A stretch of 6,460 nt of DNA from Hyphomonadaceae bacterium UBA2389 (GCA_002343395.1 DDSN01000090.1:208-6667), one strand, 5' to 3'; numbered from the stretch's first letter, positions 1-6,290 are shown. Made by a program: numbers and translations. Notes: a model not told the origin generated them from the letters alone.

Positions 1-1787
1 AAGCGGTGCGCCTCGTCGCGCAGGCGCTGCAGGAAGAACAGCACGGCGTCGCCGGGCGGAAACTGCCGCGCGCTGCCGTCGGGCAGGTGGAAGGTCTCGC
101 GGCCGGCGTTGCGGTCGGGGCCCTTGGCGATCGCGACCAGCGGCACGTCGTCGATGCCGAGATCGGCGAGCACCGCGCGCGCGGCCGAAAGCTGGCCCGC
201 GCCGCCGTCGACGAGCACGAGGTCGGGCCAGGTGCCGCGTTCGCGCTCGGCGTCTTCCTCGATCGCGCGCTTGAAGCGCCGCGTCAGCACCTCGCGCATC
301 ATGCCGAAATCGTCGCCTGCCGAGATGGTGCCTTCGGGCGGCGGCGCGCCGGCCTCGCCCTTGGGCCGCGCCGTCTTCGGCGCCGCGGTCTTGATGTTGA
401 ACTTGCGATAGGCCGATTTCACGAAGCCTTCCGGCCCGGCCACCACCATCGCGCCCACCGCGTTGGCGCCCTGGATGTGGCTGTTGTCGTAGATCTCGAT
501 GCGCTCGGGCGCCGCCTCGAGGCGAAACGCGTCGGCCACGCCCTCCAGCATCTTGCGCTGCGACGAGCTTTCGGCGAGCCGGCGCGCGAGCGCGGCCCTG
601 GCATTTTCGAGCGCGTGCTCGACGAGCTTGCGCTTGTCGCCGCGCTGCGGCGCGGCCAGCTCCACCTTGCGGCCGGCGCGCACCGACAGCGCTTCCTGCA
701 TCAACGCGGCGTCGGGCACCTCCTCGCCCAGCAGCACCAGCTTCGGCGGCGTCTTGTTGTCGTAGAACTGGCCGACGAAAGCAGCCAGCACTTCCTCGCC
801 GGCCGCGGCCTTGTCGTGGCGCGGGAAATAGGCGCGGTTGCCCCAGTTCTGGCCGCCGCGGAAGAAGAACACCTGGATGCAGGTCTGTCCGGCCTCGCGC
901 GCGGCCGCGATCACGTCGGCCTCGTCGATGTCCTGCACGTTGATGTCTTGCCGCGCCTGGATGTGGGCGAGGGCCCGGATGCGGTCGCGATAGGAGGCGG
1001 CGGTCTCGAACTCCAGCGCCGCGCTCGCCGTCTCCATCGCGGCGGCGAAGCGCTCGCGGATGCCGGGGTCGCGGCCCGAGAGGAAATCCTCGGCCTGGCG
1101 GATGTACGTCGCGTAGTCCTCGGGCGTCACGCGGCCGACGCACGGCGCGCTGCAGCGCTTGATCTGGTGCAGCAGGCAGGGGCGGGTGCGCGCGGCGAAC
1201 GCGCCGTCGGTGCACGAGCGCAGCAGGAACGCGCGCTGCAGCGAATTGAGCGTGCGGTTCACCGCGCCGGCCGAGGCGAACGGGCCGTAATAGATTCCGC
1301 CTTCGTCGCGCGCGCCGCGGTGCTTGACGATGCGCGCCCAGCGCTTCGGGCTCTCGAGCGGCGCGCCCGGAGCGGCGGCGGTGATGTGGATGTAGGGGAA
1401 CGACTTGTCGTCGCGCAGCAGCACGTTGTAGCGCGGCTTCAGGCGCTTGATGAGGTTCGATTCGAGCAGCAGCGCCTCGACCTCGGTGTGGGTCGAGACG
1501 ATCTCGAGCGACGCCGTTTCCGCCACCATGCGGCGCAGGCGCTCGGGCAGCTTGGCGATCGCGGTGTAGTTCGCGACGCGCTTGGCGAGGCTGCGCGCCT
1601 TGCCGACGTAGAGCGCGTCGCCGCGTCTGTCGAGCATGCGATAGACGCCGGGCCCCTGCGGCAGGCGCGGCAGCTGCTCCTTGATCAGCGCGGCGCCGGC
1701 CGCCAGCGGTCCCTCCGTGACGCTCGCGCCCTCCGCGCCGCCCGCGCCGCCCGCGCCGTCTTCGCTCTCGTCGTCCGTCTCGCTCAT
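1..1787 (-). CDS. uvrC: UvrC, excinuclease ABC subunit C (3' end cut by window edge)
   Basis: UvrC is the nuclease of bacterial nucleotide excision repair: recruited by UvrB at a lesion, it cuts the damaged strand on both sides. The window holds 595 uninterrupted codons. An N-terminal GIY-YIG nuclease domain (GVY at 47-49, YVG at 60-62) makes the 3' cut. Four cysteines at 192, 204, 212 and 216 have the same spacing as the Fe-S cluster ligands of E. coli UvrC. A UVR (UvrB-binding) segment lies around 245-280. The RNase H-like nuclease domain for the 5' cut shows D434 (YDNSHIQG), D493 (GDDFGMM), D527 (LVLVDGG) and H594 (RDEAHR), matching D399, D438, D466 and H538 of E. coli. The C-terminal helix-hairpin-helix part lies beyond the window. 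The ATG at 1787 is chosen because an in-frame stop lies at 1818-1820; its ribosome binding site is poor. The segment DDFGMMREVLTRRF and the GC-rich codons suggest an alphaproteobacterium. Between D434 and D493 it is about 20 residues longer than E. coli UvrC. Confidence 0.97.
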   Translation of the reverse strand, partial: MSETDDESEDGAGGAGGAEGASVTEGPLAAGAALIKEQLPRLPQGPGVYRMLDRRGDALYVGKARSLAKRVANYTAIAKLPERLRRMVAETASLEIVSTHTEVEALLLESNLIKRLKPRYNVLLRDDKSFPYIHITAAAPGAPLESPKRWARIVKHRGARDEGGIYYGPFASAGAVNRTLNSLQRAFLLRSCTDGAFAARTRPCLLHQIKRCSAPCVGRVTPEDYATYIRQAEDFLSGRDPGIRERFAAAMETASAALEFETAASYRDRIRALAHIQARQDINVQDIDEADVIAAAREAGQTCIQVFFFRGGQNWGNRAYFPRHDKAAAGEEVLAAFVGQFYDNKTPPKLVLLGEEVPDAALMQEALSVRAGRKVELAAPQRGDKRKLVEHALENARAALARRLAESSSQRKMLEGVADAFRLEAAPERIEIYDNSHIQGANAVGAMVVAGPEGFVKSAYRKFNIKTAAPKTARPKGEAGAPPPEGTISAGDDFGMMREVLTRRFKRAIEEDAERERGTWPDLVLVDGGAGQLSAARAVLADLGIDDVPLVAIAKGPDRNAGRETFHLPDGSARQFPPGDAVLFFLQRLRDEAHR

Positions 1788-2093
1788 GCCGCCAATTTCG
1801 GCGCTCCGGCCGCCGCGTCAACGCCCGCGTCAAGAACCGCGCCGCGCGGCCCGCCGAAAGCGCCTGTGAATAACTCTGTTGAAAATAACGCGAGCCGAAC
1901 CAAGGGCTTATCTGCTCAGGCGGCGTGCGTAATCCTGCCTAGACGCCGGGCGCCGCAAGCCAAGCGATTGATTTGGCACGATAATGTGCGCACCGCACGA
2001 TCACGAATTCGTCATAAAGCGGGCAAAATCAAAATGTTAACGCGCATCGGGCGCGCATTCTCGCCTGTGCACAAACATGGTCGCCGCCGGCCG
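1788..2093. other. Non-coding gap between uvrC and the exported-protein gene
   Basis: No supportable gene lies in these 306 bases. The half next to uvrC is GC-rich; the part around 1865-2040 is much richer in A and T than the flanking genes and is the likely site of a uvrC promoter, but I could not fix a convincing -35/-10 pair. On the minus strand it carries TTATTCACA (1873-1865), one mismatch from the DnaA box TTATCCACA. I see only that one good match, so an origin is not claimed. No strong hairpin followed by a T-run follows the upstream gene. Confidence 0.5.
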
Positions 2094-3125
2094 CTAGCGC
2101 CCATCCCGGTCGGGGCAGCCGAGATATCGGCCGAGTTTCCGCTCGCCCACTGACTGGGCCGCGGCATGCGTTTTCAGCGTGGCCAAAAGCGTCTGATAGG
2201 TCTGGAGGTCCTTTTCCGTGAAGGCGCGGCCGGCCTCGTCGGGGCGTTTGGCCTGCTTGAGCGACGCGGCGTAAAGGCTCTTCACGGCCAGGGCTTGCAG
2301 ATCGAACAGCGACTGGGCCAGCGCCGTAACCGGCCGGTCGGCCGCCGCCGCCTCGGCGCGAAGCCGCGCGAGCGCGCAACGGAAGTATTGGGCCGCGGAA
2401 ACTTCGAGCCCGAGCACCGTGATCATCGCCGCCGAGACGATCTCCGGCTGCTGGCGCCGGAACGAAAGCGCGGCGCCGTCGCTGCCGGCAAGCCGCAGGA
2501 TGTCGCCGGCCACCGTGGCGGACACGGCTTCGCCGTCGAAGACGTACATCGTGCTGTAGAACGTGGCCAGCCGCTTGCGCTGCGCCTCGGTCATCCGCCG
2601 CAGGCTCTCGATCGCGGCGCGCGCCGCGGGCGACGCATCGGCGTTGCGCGCCTCCCGCTCGAGCATCTGGCTCAAGCCGGCGAGCATTTCCGCGAAGTGG
2701 GTCTGCTCCCCGCCCTTGCGCTCGACCGCGAAGCGCGCACGCGCGCCGTCGACGCTCCAGCGACCCGCGGCGCTGATGTGGAAGTGGACGCCGCGAAGGC
2801 GATCCTTCGCCGCGTCCGCGGCCGACCGGATGCAAGTCCCGTAGGCGCGCACGCCGTCGTCGAGGATGTCGATCAGCTTGCCGTCGTCGGCGAGCGGCTG
2901 GCAGCCCGGCACCAGGCGATAGAGCGTGTAGGTCCCGTCGGCGCGCACGACGAGCAGCGGATACCAGGGAACGTCGATCCCGGCCTCCACCCAGGCGTCG
3001 TAGGAGTCGGGCTCGGCGAGCCATGCGCCGACGAGCGGCGCCGTCTGCGCCGCGGCGGGCAGGCCGGTTGCCAGGAACGCCGCGCAGGCGGCGAGCGTCG
3101 CAAGCATCGCGTTGAGGAGCCGCAT
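2094..3125 (-). CDS. Exported protein of unknown function, 343 aa
   Basis: I do not recognise the family. The N-terminus is a signal peptide: R2, a hydrophobic run at about 3-22, then an A-A-A/Q signal peptidase I site at 26/27, so the product is probably periplasmic or secreted. A lipobox-like L-A-A-C also occurs at 11-14, but the hydrophobic core runs on past C14, so I prefer type I cleavage. The mature part opens with a G-x-W motif (33-35) and a later ADGTYTLYRL stretch (62-71), which recalls small lipocalin-like beta domains; this is only an inference. The rest (about 145-335) looks mostly helical and rich in Ala, Arg and Glu. Four cysteines outside the signal peptide (75, 98, 250, 337) could form two disulfides in the periplasm. 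The start is well supported: GGAGG at 3135-3131 sits five bases before the ATG. It begins 64 bases after the aminotransferase stop, so co-transcription is possible. Base composition matches uvrC. Confidence 0.8.
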   Translation of the reverse strand: MRLLNAMLATLAACAAFLATGLPAAAQTAPLVGAWLAEPDSYDAWVEAGIDVPWYPLLVVRADGTYTLYRLVPGCQPLADDGKLIDILDDGVRAYGTCIRSAADAAKDRLRGVHFHISAAGRWSVDGARARFAVERKGGEQTHFAEMLAGLSQMLEREARNADASPAARAAIESLRRMTEAQRKRLATFYSTMYVFDGEAVSATVAGDILRLAGSDGAALSFRRQQPEIVSAAMITVLGLEVSAAQYFRCALARLRAEAAAADRPVTALAQSLFDLQALAVKSLYAASLKQAKRPDEAGRAFTEKDLQTYQTLLATLKTHAAAQSVGERKLGRYLGCPDRDGR

Positions 3126-3130
3126 CCCAT

Positions 3131-3135
3131 CCTCC
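3131..3135 (-). promoter_or_regulatory. Ribosome binding site of the 343-aa exported protein
   Basis: GGAGG on the minus strand, five bases from the ATG at 3125. It fixes the start and argues against the overlapping frames that are also open in this GC-rich stretch. Confidence 0.75.
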
Positions 3136-3189
3136 GGTTGCGGCGCGACGTTACCGGGCGGAGGGGCGGCGGCGCAACAATGCGCCCGG

Positions 3190-4395
3190 CTATTTCAGCG
3201 CGGCGCAGGCGCGCTGGATGCGCGTGCAGGCGTCTTTCAGCAGCTCGGTCGCGGTCGCATAGCTGACGCGGAAATGCGGCGCCAGGCCGAACGCCGAGCC
3301 CTGCACCACCGCCACGCCCTCGGTCTCGAGCAGGTAGGTGACGAAATCCTCGTCGGTCGCGATGCGCTTGCCCGCGGGCGTCGTCTTGCCGATCGTGCCG
3401 GCGCAGGAGGGATAGACGTAGAAGGCGCCCTCGGGCACCGGGCAGTAGAGGCCTTTGGCCTCGTTGAGCATCGCGACGACGAGATCGCGCCGCTGCTTGA
3501 ACACGGCGTTGTTCTTCGGGATGAAATCCTGCGTGCCGTTCAGCGCCTCGACCGCCGCCCATTGGCTGATGGACGAGGGGTTGGACGTGGTCTGGCTCAT
3601 CACCTTGGCCATCGCCTTGATGAGCGCCTCGGGACCGGCGGCATAGCCGATGCGCCAACCGGTCATGGCATAGTCTTTCGAGAAACCGCCCAGTAGTATC
3701 GTGCGCTGCCACAGGCTGTCGCTCAAGGCTGGGAAGCAGACATGCTCAAAATCATAAACGAGGCGGTCGTAAATCTCGTCTGAAACGATAAGCAGGTCGA
3801 ATTCCTCTGCGATCCTTCCGATCTCCAACATCACCTCGCGCGGGGCGACCGCACCTGTGGGGTTGGACGGATAACCGATAAAGATGACCTTGGTGCGCGG
3901 AGTGATCGCTTTGCGGATGTCGTTCGGGTCGATGGTGAAGTTGTTCTCGAGCCGCGCGGGGATTTCGATGGGCACACCGCCTGCAAGAATCACCTCGGCT
4001 TGATATGAAACAAAACAAGGCGTGGGAATGATGACTTCATCTCCCGGCTCAAGCACGGCTGTAAACGCAAGATATAACGCCTCCGAAACGCCGACGGTCG
4101 CAATGATCTCGTTGGCAGGGTCGTATTTTACGTTATAGAGTTTTTTCAAGTTATCGGCAATACCCTGTCGCAGTTCCATTTTGCCGGAGTTCGAGGTGTA
4201 ATGCGTCTCGCCGTTTTGAAGCGAGCGAATGCCTGCATCGAGGATCGGTTTCGGCGTGGTGAAATCCGGTTCGCCGATGCCGAGCGAGATGACATCCTTC
4301 ATTGTTGCGGCAATGTCGAAGAACTTGCGAATGCCGCTGGGCTTCAAGCCCGCCACACGTTTTGAGAGTCGTTGGACTGAGTTAACTTCCTGCAT
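3190..4395 (-). CDS. PLP-dependent class I/II aminotransferase, apparent hybrid of two subfamilies (401 aa)
   Basis: This is a fold-type I aminotransferase, which moves an amino group between an amino acid and a 2-oxo acid using pyridoxal phosphate. Visible residues: GEPDF at 41-45, SNPTG at 177-181 (N178 contacts PLP), D206 and Y209 in SDEIYDRL, the Schiff-base lysine K240 in GGFSKDYAMTGWR, R248 (phosphate), and R376 in FRVSYAT (substrate carboxylate). The start at 4395 is fixed by AGGAG five bases upstream; the frame stays open further upstream but that part reads through a palindromic repeat. Residues 1-240 use AT-richer codons and resemble aminotransferases of Chloroflexota (SGIRKFFDIAATMKDVISLG). 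Residues from about 252 on have GC-rich codons and resemble alphaproteobacterial AspC (QWAAVEALNG, PEGAFYVYPSCAG, VQGSAFGLAPHF). The frame is continuous and the length normal, so a product could fold. Substrate choice cannot be told: the C-terminal half suggests aspartate, the N-terminal half a broader or aromatic range. It may not exist as one gene in nature. Confidence 0.9.
   Translation of the reverse strand: MQEVNSVQRLSKRVAGLKPSGIRKFFDIAATMKDVISLGIGEPDFTTPKPILDAGIRSLQNGETHYTSNSGKMELRQGIADNLKKLYNVKYDPANEIIATVGVSEALYLAFTAVLEPGDEVIIPTPCFVSYQAEVILAGGVPIEIPARLENNFTIDPNDIRKAITPRTKVIFIGYPSNPTGAVAPREVMLEIGRIAEEFDLLIVSDEIYDRLVYDFEHVCFPALSDSLWQRTILLGGFSKDYAMTGWRIGYAAGPEALIKAMAKVMSQTTSNPSSISQWAAVEALNGTQDFIPKNNAVFKQRRDLVVAMLNEAKGLYCPVPEGAFYVYPSCAGTIGKTTPAGKRIATDEDFVTYLLETEGVAVVQGSAFGLAPHFRVSYATATELLKDACTRIQRACAALK
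3640..3680. other. Composition and lineage junction inside the aminotransferase gene
   Basis: Hand-counted GC for successive 60-base lines falls from 68% (3601-3660) to 57% (3661-3720), then 50% (3721-3780) and 48% (3961-4020). Before the drop the lines are near 67-78%. The change coincides with the codons for K240 to about A252 (SKDYAMTGWRIGYAAGP), the most conserved block of the family and the stretch where two unrelated aminotransferase genes are most likely to share identical bases. The join preserves the frame and adds or removes no residues that I can detect. It is best read as an assembly or amplification chimera; homologous recombination is possible. Confidence 0.75.
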
Positions 4396-4400
4396 TGAGT

Positions 4401-4405
4401 CTCCT
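4401..4405 (-). promoter_or_regulatory. Ribosome binding site of the aminotransferase
   Basis: AGGAG on the minus strand, five bases before the ATG at 4395. It decides the start between this ATG and one 35 codons upstream at 4500, which has no such site and would force translation through the palindromic repeat. Confidence 0.8.
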
Positions 4406-4412
4406 GTGTCTA

Positions 4413-4505
4413 CGTCATTGCGAGGGCGGCGCTTTTCCGCTCGAAGCAATCTCCAAACTGTGTCCTGAGATTGCTTTGTCGGGCTTTGCCATCCTTGCAA
4501 TGACG
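4413..4505. repeat. 93-base imperfect palindrome, dispersed-repeat or MITE-like
   Basis: Two arms of about 40 bases (4413-4453 and 4467-4505) are inverted around a 13-base loop (4454-4466). The ends CGTCATTGC/GCAATGACG pair perfectly over 9 bases, and the inner AAGCAATCTC/GAGATTGCTT pair over 10; the middle of the stem is imperfect. From memory, ends of the form GTCATTGCGAG...GAAGCAATCTC are typical of a palindromic intergenic repeat scattered in many copies through assorted bacterial genomes, including Chloroflexota. No transposase is present, so any mobility would be in trans. It begins three bases after the stop of the 69-aa gene and ends eight bases before the aminotransferase ribosome binding site. 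As RNA it would form a long hairpin that could end the upstream transcript or shape the aminotransferase leader. There is no T-run, so a classical terminator is not indicated. Confidence 0.8.
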
Positions 4506-4507
4506 AG

Positions 4508-4717
4508 TCAAATGGGTTGAACGTGCCAGTCGTCTGAGATTTCCTGGTACGTCAATTCAAACGCCAGACCGTTCACGGTCTTGACGCAAAATCCCTTTTC
4601 ACCGGGTCCGCGCCAGCGCGAAAAAATTTCTGCGATCTCATACCGCTGTCCCTCCCACACCAGCGAAAGCGGACGCTCCGCATACTCCGTATCCGACCTG
4701 CACTCCACAACTTCCAT
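4508..4717 (-). CDS. Small conserved-looking hypothetical protein, 69 aa
   Basis: No signal peptide or membrane segment is visible; the product should be a small soluble protein. The pattern of charged residues, tryptophans (W31-E-G-Q-R-Y, SRW, DDWHVQPI at the end) and alternating hydrophobics suggests a compact beta-rich domain. The arrangement recalls short DUF6504-type proteins, but this is recollection only and I assign no function. It starts six bases after the nucleotidylyltransferase stop, on the same strand, so the two are probably co-transcribed and translationally coupled; the only upstream purine run is GAGTGAG, within the end of the preceding gene. Its stop lies three bases before the palindromic repeat. 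Codon use matches the lower-GC right-hand part. The tight spacing and protein-like sequence make it more credible than a chance frame of this length. Confidence 0.7.
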   Translation of the reverse strand: MEVVECRSDTEYAERPLSLVWEGQRYEIAEIFSRWRGPGEKGFCVKTVNGLAFELTYQEISDDWHVQPI

Positions 4718-4723
4718 TTGGAC

Positions 4724-5752
4724 TCACTCTTGAACCGAACTTGTATCGCCGATATTCAATTGCATGACATGACCATCGCCTCTTCCCTTGACCTTGGCTT
4801 GTTTGCCGATCAGAGAGCGATTCAACGCCGCATCCTTTATCTCGCAATCCGCCTCGACGACGGATTCTGAAATCTGCGCGTTCTCGATCTTGCAATTTGC
4901 CCCGATCGAAGCGAACGGACCGATGGTTGAATTGGAAATTTCAGCGCTGTCATGAATTGCCGAAGGCTCGATTACTTTAGTATTTGAACCTTTGAATTTG
5001 CCAACCTTTGAACCGATCTTCTCCAACAAGATCTTATTCGTATCCAGAGTCGCTTCGATGGTCCCGGTATCCAGCCAGGTACCGATCTTCTGCGTGCGCA
5101 CCTTCGCGCCGCCATCGATCATGATCGATATGGCATCGGTCAGGAAATATTCGTTCTTCAACATCACGCCGCGTTTCATCTGGTCATCAATGGCGGCGAG
5201 CAGGCGTTCGGCGCTTTTAAAGTAATAACACCCAACCACCACAAGGTTATTGTCCATGCTCTGCGGCTTTTCGATAAAACGTTTTACCCAGCCGTCTGCG
5301 CCTTCTTCCGCCACCCCAAAGCGGCGCGGATCTTCCACCGGCATCACCCAGGCAACACCATCCGATTCTTCCTTGTTAAGGAATGAGAAGTCTGTCTCCA
5401 TCAGCGTATCTGAAAAACACATGATCATGGGACCGGTCAGGTATTCCCGCGCCAGCCACAACGCGTGCGATTGTCCCTTCATTTCGCTCTGGACGACATA
5501 ATGGGCTTTGAGTTTTGGATAATTCTCTTTGATGAATGCAGGGATCTGCAATTCGCCGAGGTACGGTCCAACAATAAATACAAACTCGGCTTTATCCGGG
5601 TCCGGCAGGGTCTTGAACATATCCATCAGGTGTTCAAGCGATGTTTTCCCAGCCACACTGACAAGCGGCTTTGGCTTGCTCCAAGTATGCGGTCTCATGC
5701 GGGTTCCCCAGCCTGCCATGGGGATGACGATCTTGATGGTTTCTTGGTTCAT
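4724..5752 (-). CDS. Sugar-phosphate nucleotidylyltransferase with C-terminal hexapeptide repeats, 342 aa
   Basis: The enzyme joins a sugar 1-phosphate and an NTP into an NDP-sugar plus pyrophosphate, supplying activated sugars for surface polysaccharide or sugar modification. The N-terminal Rossmann-like domain (about 5-240) opens with the signature GWGTRMRPHTWSKPKP (14-29), where R18 and K28 are the family's NTP- and phosphate-handling residues. D115 (FSDT) and D228 (WLDTGT) fit the two metal-binding aspartates, and EKP at 161-163 is a conserved family motif. Residues about 262-322 are left-handed beta-helix repeats of the form [IV]-G-x-x-x-x (IGPFASIGANCKIENAQISE), as in GlmU- and GDP-mannose-pyrophosphorylase-like proteins. 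The sugar and nucleotide cannot be told; glucose-1-phosphate with dTTP or UTP is the closest guess. The frame is open up to 5908, but the start at 5752 puts the family motif at the usual distance and leaves a TATAAT box in front. It is followed after six bases by the 69-aa gene. Confidence 0.9.
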   Translation of the reverse strand: MNQETIKIVIPMAGWGTRMRPHTWSKPKPLVSVAGKTSLEHLMDMFKTLPDPDKAEFVFIVGPYLGELQIPAFIKENYPKLKAHYVVQSEMKGQSHALWLAREYLTGPMIMCFSDTLMETDFSFLNKEESDGVAWVMPVEDPRRFGVAEEGADGWVKRFIEKPQSMDNNLVVVGCYYFKSAERLLAAIDDQMKRGVMLKNEYFLTDAISIMIDGGAKVRTQKIGTWLDTGTIEATLDTNKILLEKIGSKVGKFKGSNTKVIEPSAIHDSAEISNSTIGPFASIGANCKIENAQISESVVEADCEIKDAALNRSLIGKQAKVKGRGDGHVMQLNIGDTSSVQE

Positions 5753-5786
5753 AAAGGCGCGTCCAGTTTCCTGCGATTTTTTTCTT

Positions 5787-5792
5787 ATTATA
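5787..5792 (-). promoter_or_regulatory. Candidate -10 box for the nucleotidylyltransferase gene
   Basis: The minus strand reads TATAAT (5792-5787), a perfect sigma-70-type -10 hexamer in the 85-base gap between the NUDIX stop and the ATG at 5752. Transcription would start near 5780 and leave a leader of about 28 bases. At 16-18 bases upstream I find no good -35 hexamer, nor a TG extension, so it is a candidate only. If real, the nucleotidylyltransferase and the 69-aa gene can be transcribed independently of the aldo/keto reductase and NUDIX genes. Confidence 0.4.
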
Positions 5793-5837
5793 CCGTCTGA
5801 AAAAGGCTCACCGCCCTGCGACAAATGATTTTGTAAA

Positions 5838-6290
5838 CTACCACTCGCCGAAATTGGAGCGGATGCTCCCGGCGCGATATTTCTTGAGCAACGCACCATG
5901 GATATCATACATATCTACCGGCAGTTGATCCAGCGGAAACGACTGCATCTCCGCGATCTCGGCGTCCGACTTGCCTACGAACTTGAAATCCTTGCATAAG
6001 AACACAGAAGTATGGTCCGTTTTCCATTGCCTGTAACTTGTGAATACTCCCATCAAAGAGATTTCTCCCAATTCTGCCCCGGTCTCTTCACGCGCCTCCC
6101 GTCGCGCCGCCTGGTCAAGCGATTCCCATTTTTTGAGTCCGCCGCCCGGCAGATACCATCCACCCAGATATGTGTGGCGGATCAACCAAACGCTTTCCCT
6201 CTCGACCATCACCACCCGAACCCCCATACGGATCGGACGGAATAAAAAACAATAGATTTTGAAACCAAGATATAGGAACTTGAAATACAT
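5838..6290 (-). CDS. NUDIX hydrolase, 150 aa
   Basis: NUDIX enzymes hydrolyse nucleoside diphosphates linked to another group X, using Mg2+ or Mn2+. The full NUDIX box (G-x5-E-x7-R-E-U-x-E-E-x-G-U) is present at residues 50-72: G50, E56, R64-E65, E68-E69 and G71, with E65, E68 and E69 the expected metal ligands. The preceding RHTYLGGWYLPGGG (38-51) is typical of small NUDIX proteins. The N-terminus (1-20) is hydrophobic and aromatic with basic residues, but too short and mixed to call a membrane anchor. Length is normal for a single-domain member. The ATG overlaps the stop of the aldo/keto reductase gene by one base (TAATG) and has no clear ribosome binding site, so it is probably translated by re-initiation. 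The substrate is unknown; the nucleotidylyltransferase next door makes a nucleotide-sugar or related compound thinkable, but the motif does not show it. Confidence 0.92.
   Translation of the reverse strand: MYFKFLYLGFKIYCFLFRPIRMGVRVVMVERESVWLIRHTYLGGWYLPGGGLKKWESLDQAARREAREETGAELGEISLMGVFTSYRQWKTDHTSVFLCKDFKFVGKSDAEIAEMQSFPLDQLPVDMYDIHGALLKKYRAGSIRSNFGEW

Noticed and set aside
2035..2062. Possible terminator hairpin after the exported-protein gene
   Set aside because: The GC-rich repeats there (GCGCG/CGCG) give a stem of only four or five pairs, and the following T-rich stretch is interrupted.
6..2153. 715-codon open frame on the plus strand opposite uvrC
   Set aside because: It occupies exactly the same codon triplets as uvrC on the other strand. 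In very GC-rich DNA the antisense of a real gene is often open. The translation is repetitive in R, A, H and L with no family signal.
2029..3024. 331-codon minus-strand frame overlapping the exported-protein gene
   Set aside because: It is an out-of-frame shadow made almost wholly of R, A, G and P, with no start signal.
3084..3095. Lipoprotein call for the 343-aa exported protein from L-A-A-C at residues 11-14
   Set aside because: The hydrophobic core continues eight residues past C14 and ends in a good A-A-A/Q signal peptidase I site, so a lipoprotein is less likely, though not excluded.
2166..3266. 366-codon open frame on the plus strand opposite the exported-protein gene
   Set aside because: It is a GC-driven shadow. 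The minus-strand gene has a signal peptide and a strong ribosome binding site, while this frame has neither and is arginine-rich throughout.
4396..4500. 35-residue N-terminal extension of the aminotransferase from an ATG at 4500
   Set aside because: It would translate through the palindromic repeat, matches nothing typical of the family, and lacks a ribosome binding site; the ATG at 4395 has AGGAG at ideal spacing.
3190..4717. Genomic island or mobile element explaining the composition change
   Set aside because: There is no integrase, transposase, tRNA end or direct repeat at the switch point, and the change falls inside a conserved coding block in frame. This fits a homology-based join better than an insertion.
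5753..5908. 52-residue N-terminal extension of the nucleotidylyltransferase
   Set aside because: It overlaps the NUDIX coding end in another frame and the TATAAT box; the family's glycine-rich motif normally lies within the first 15-20 residues, as it does from 5752.
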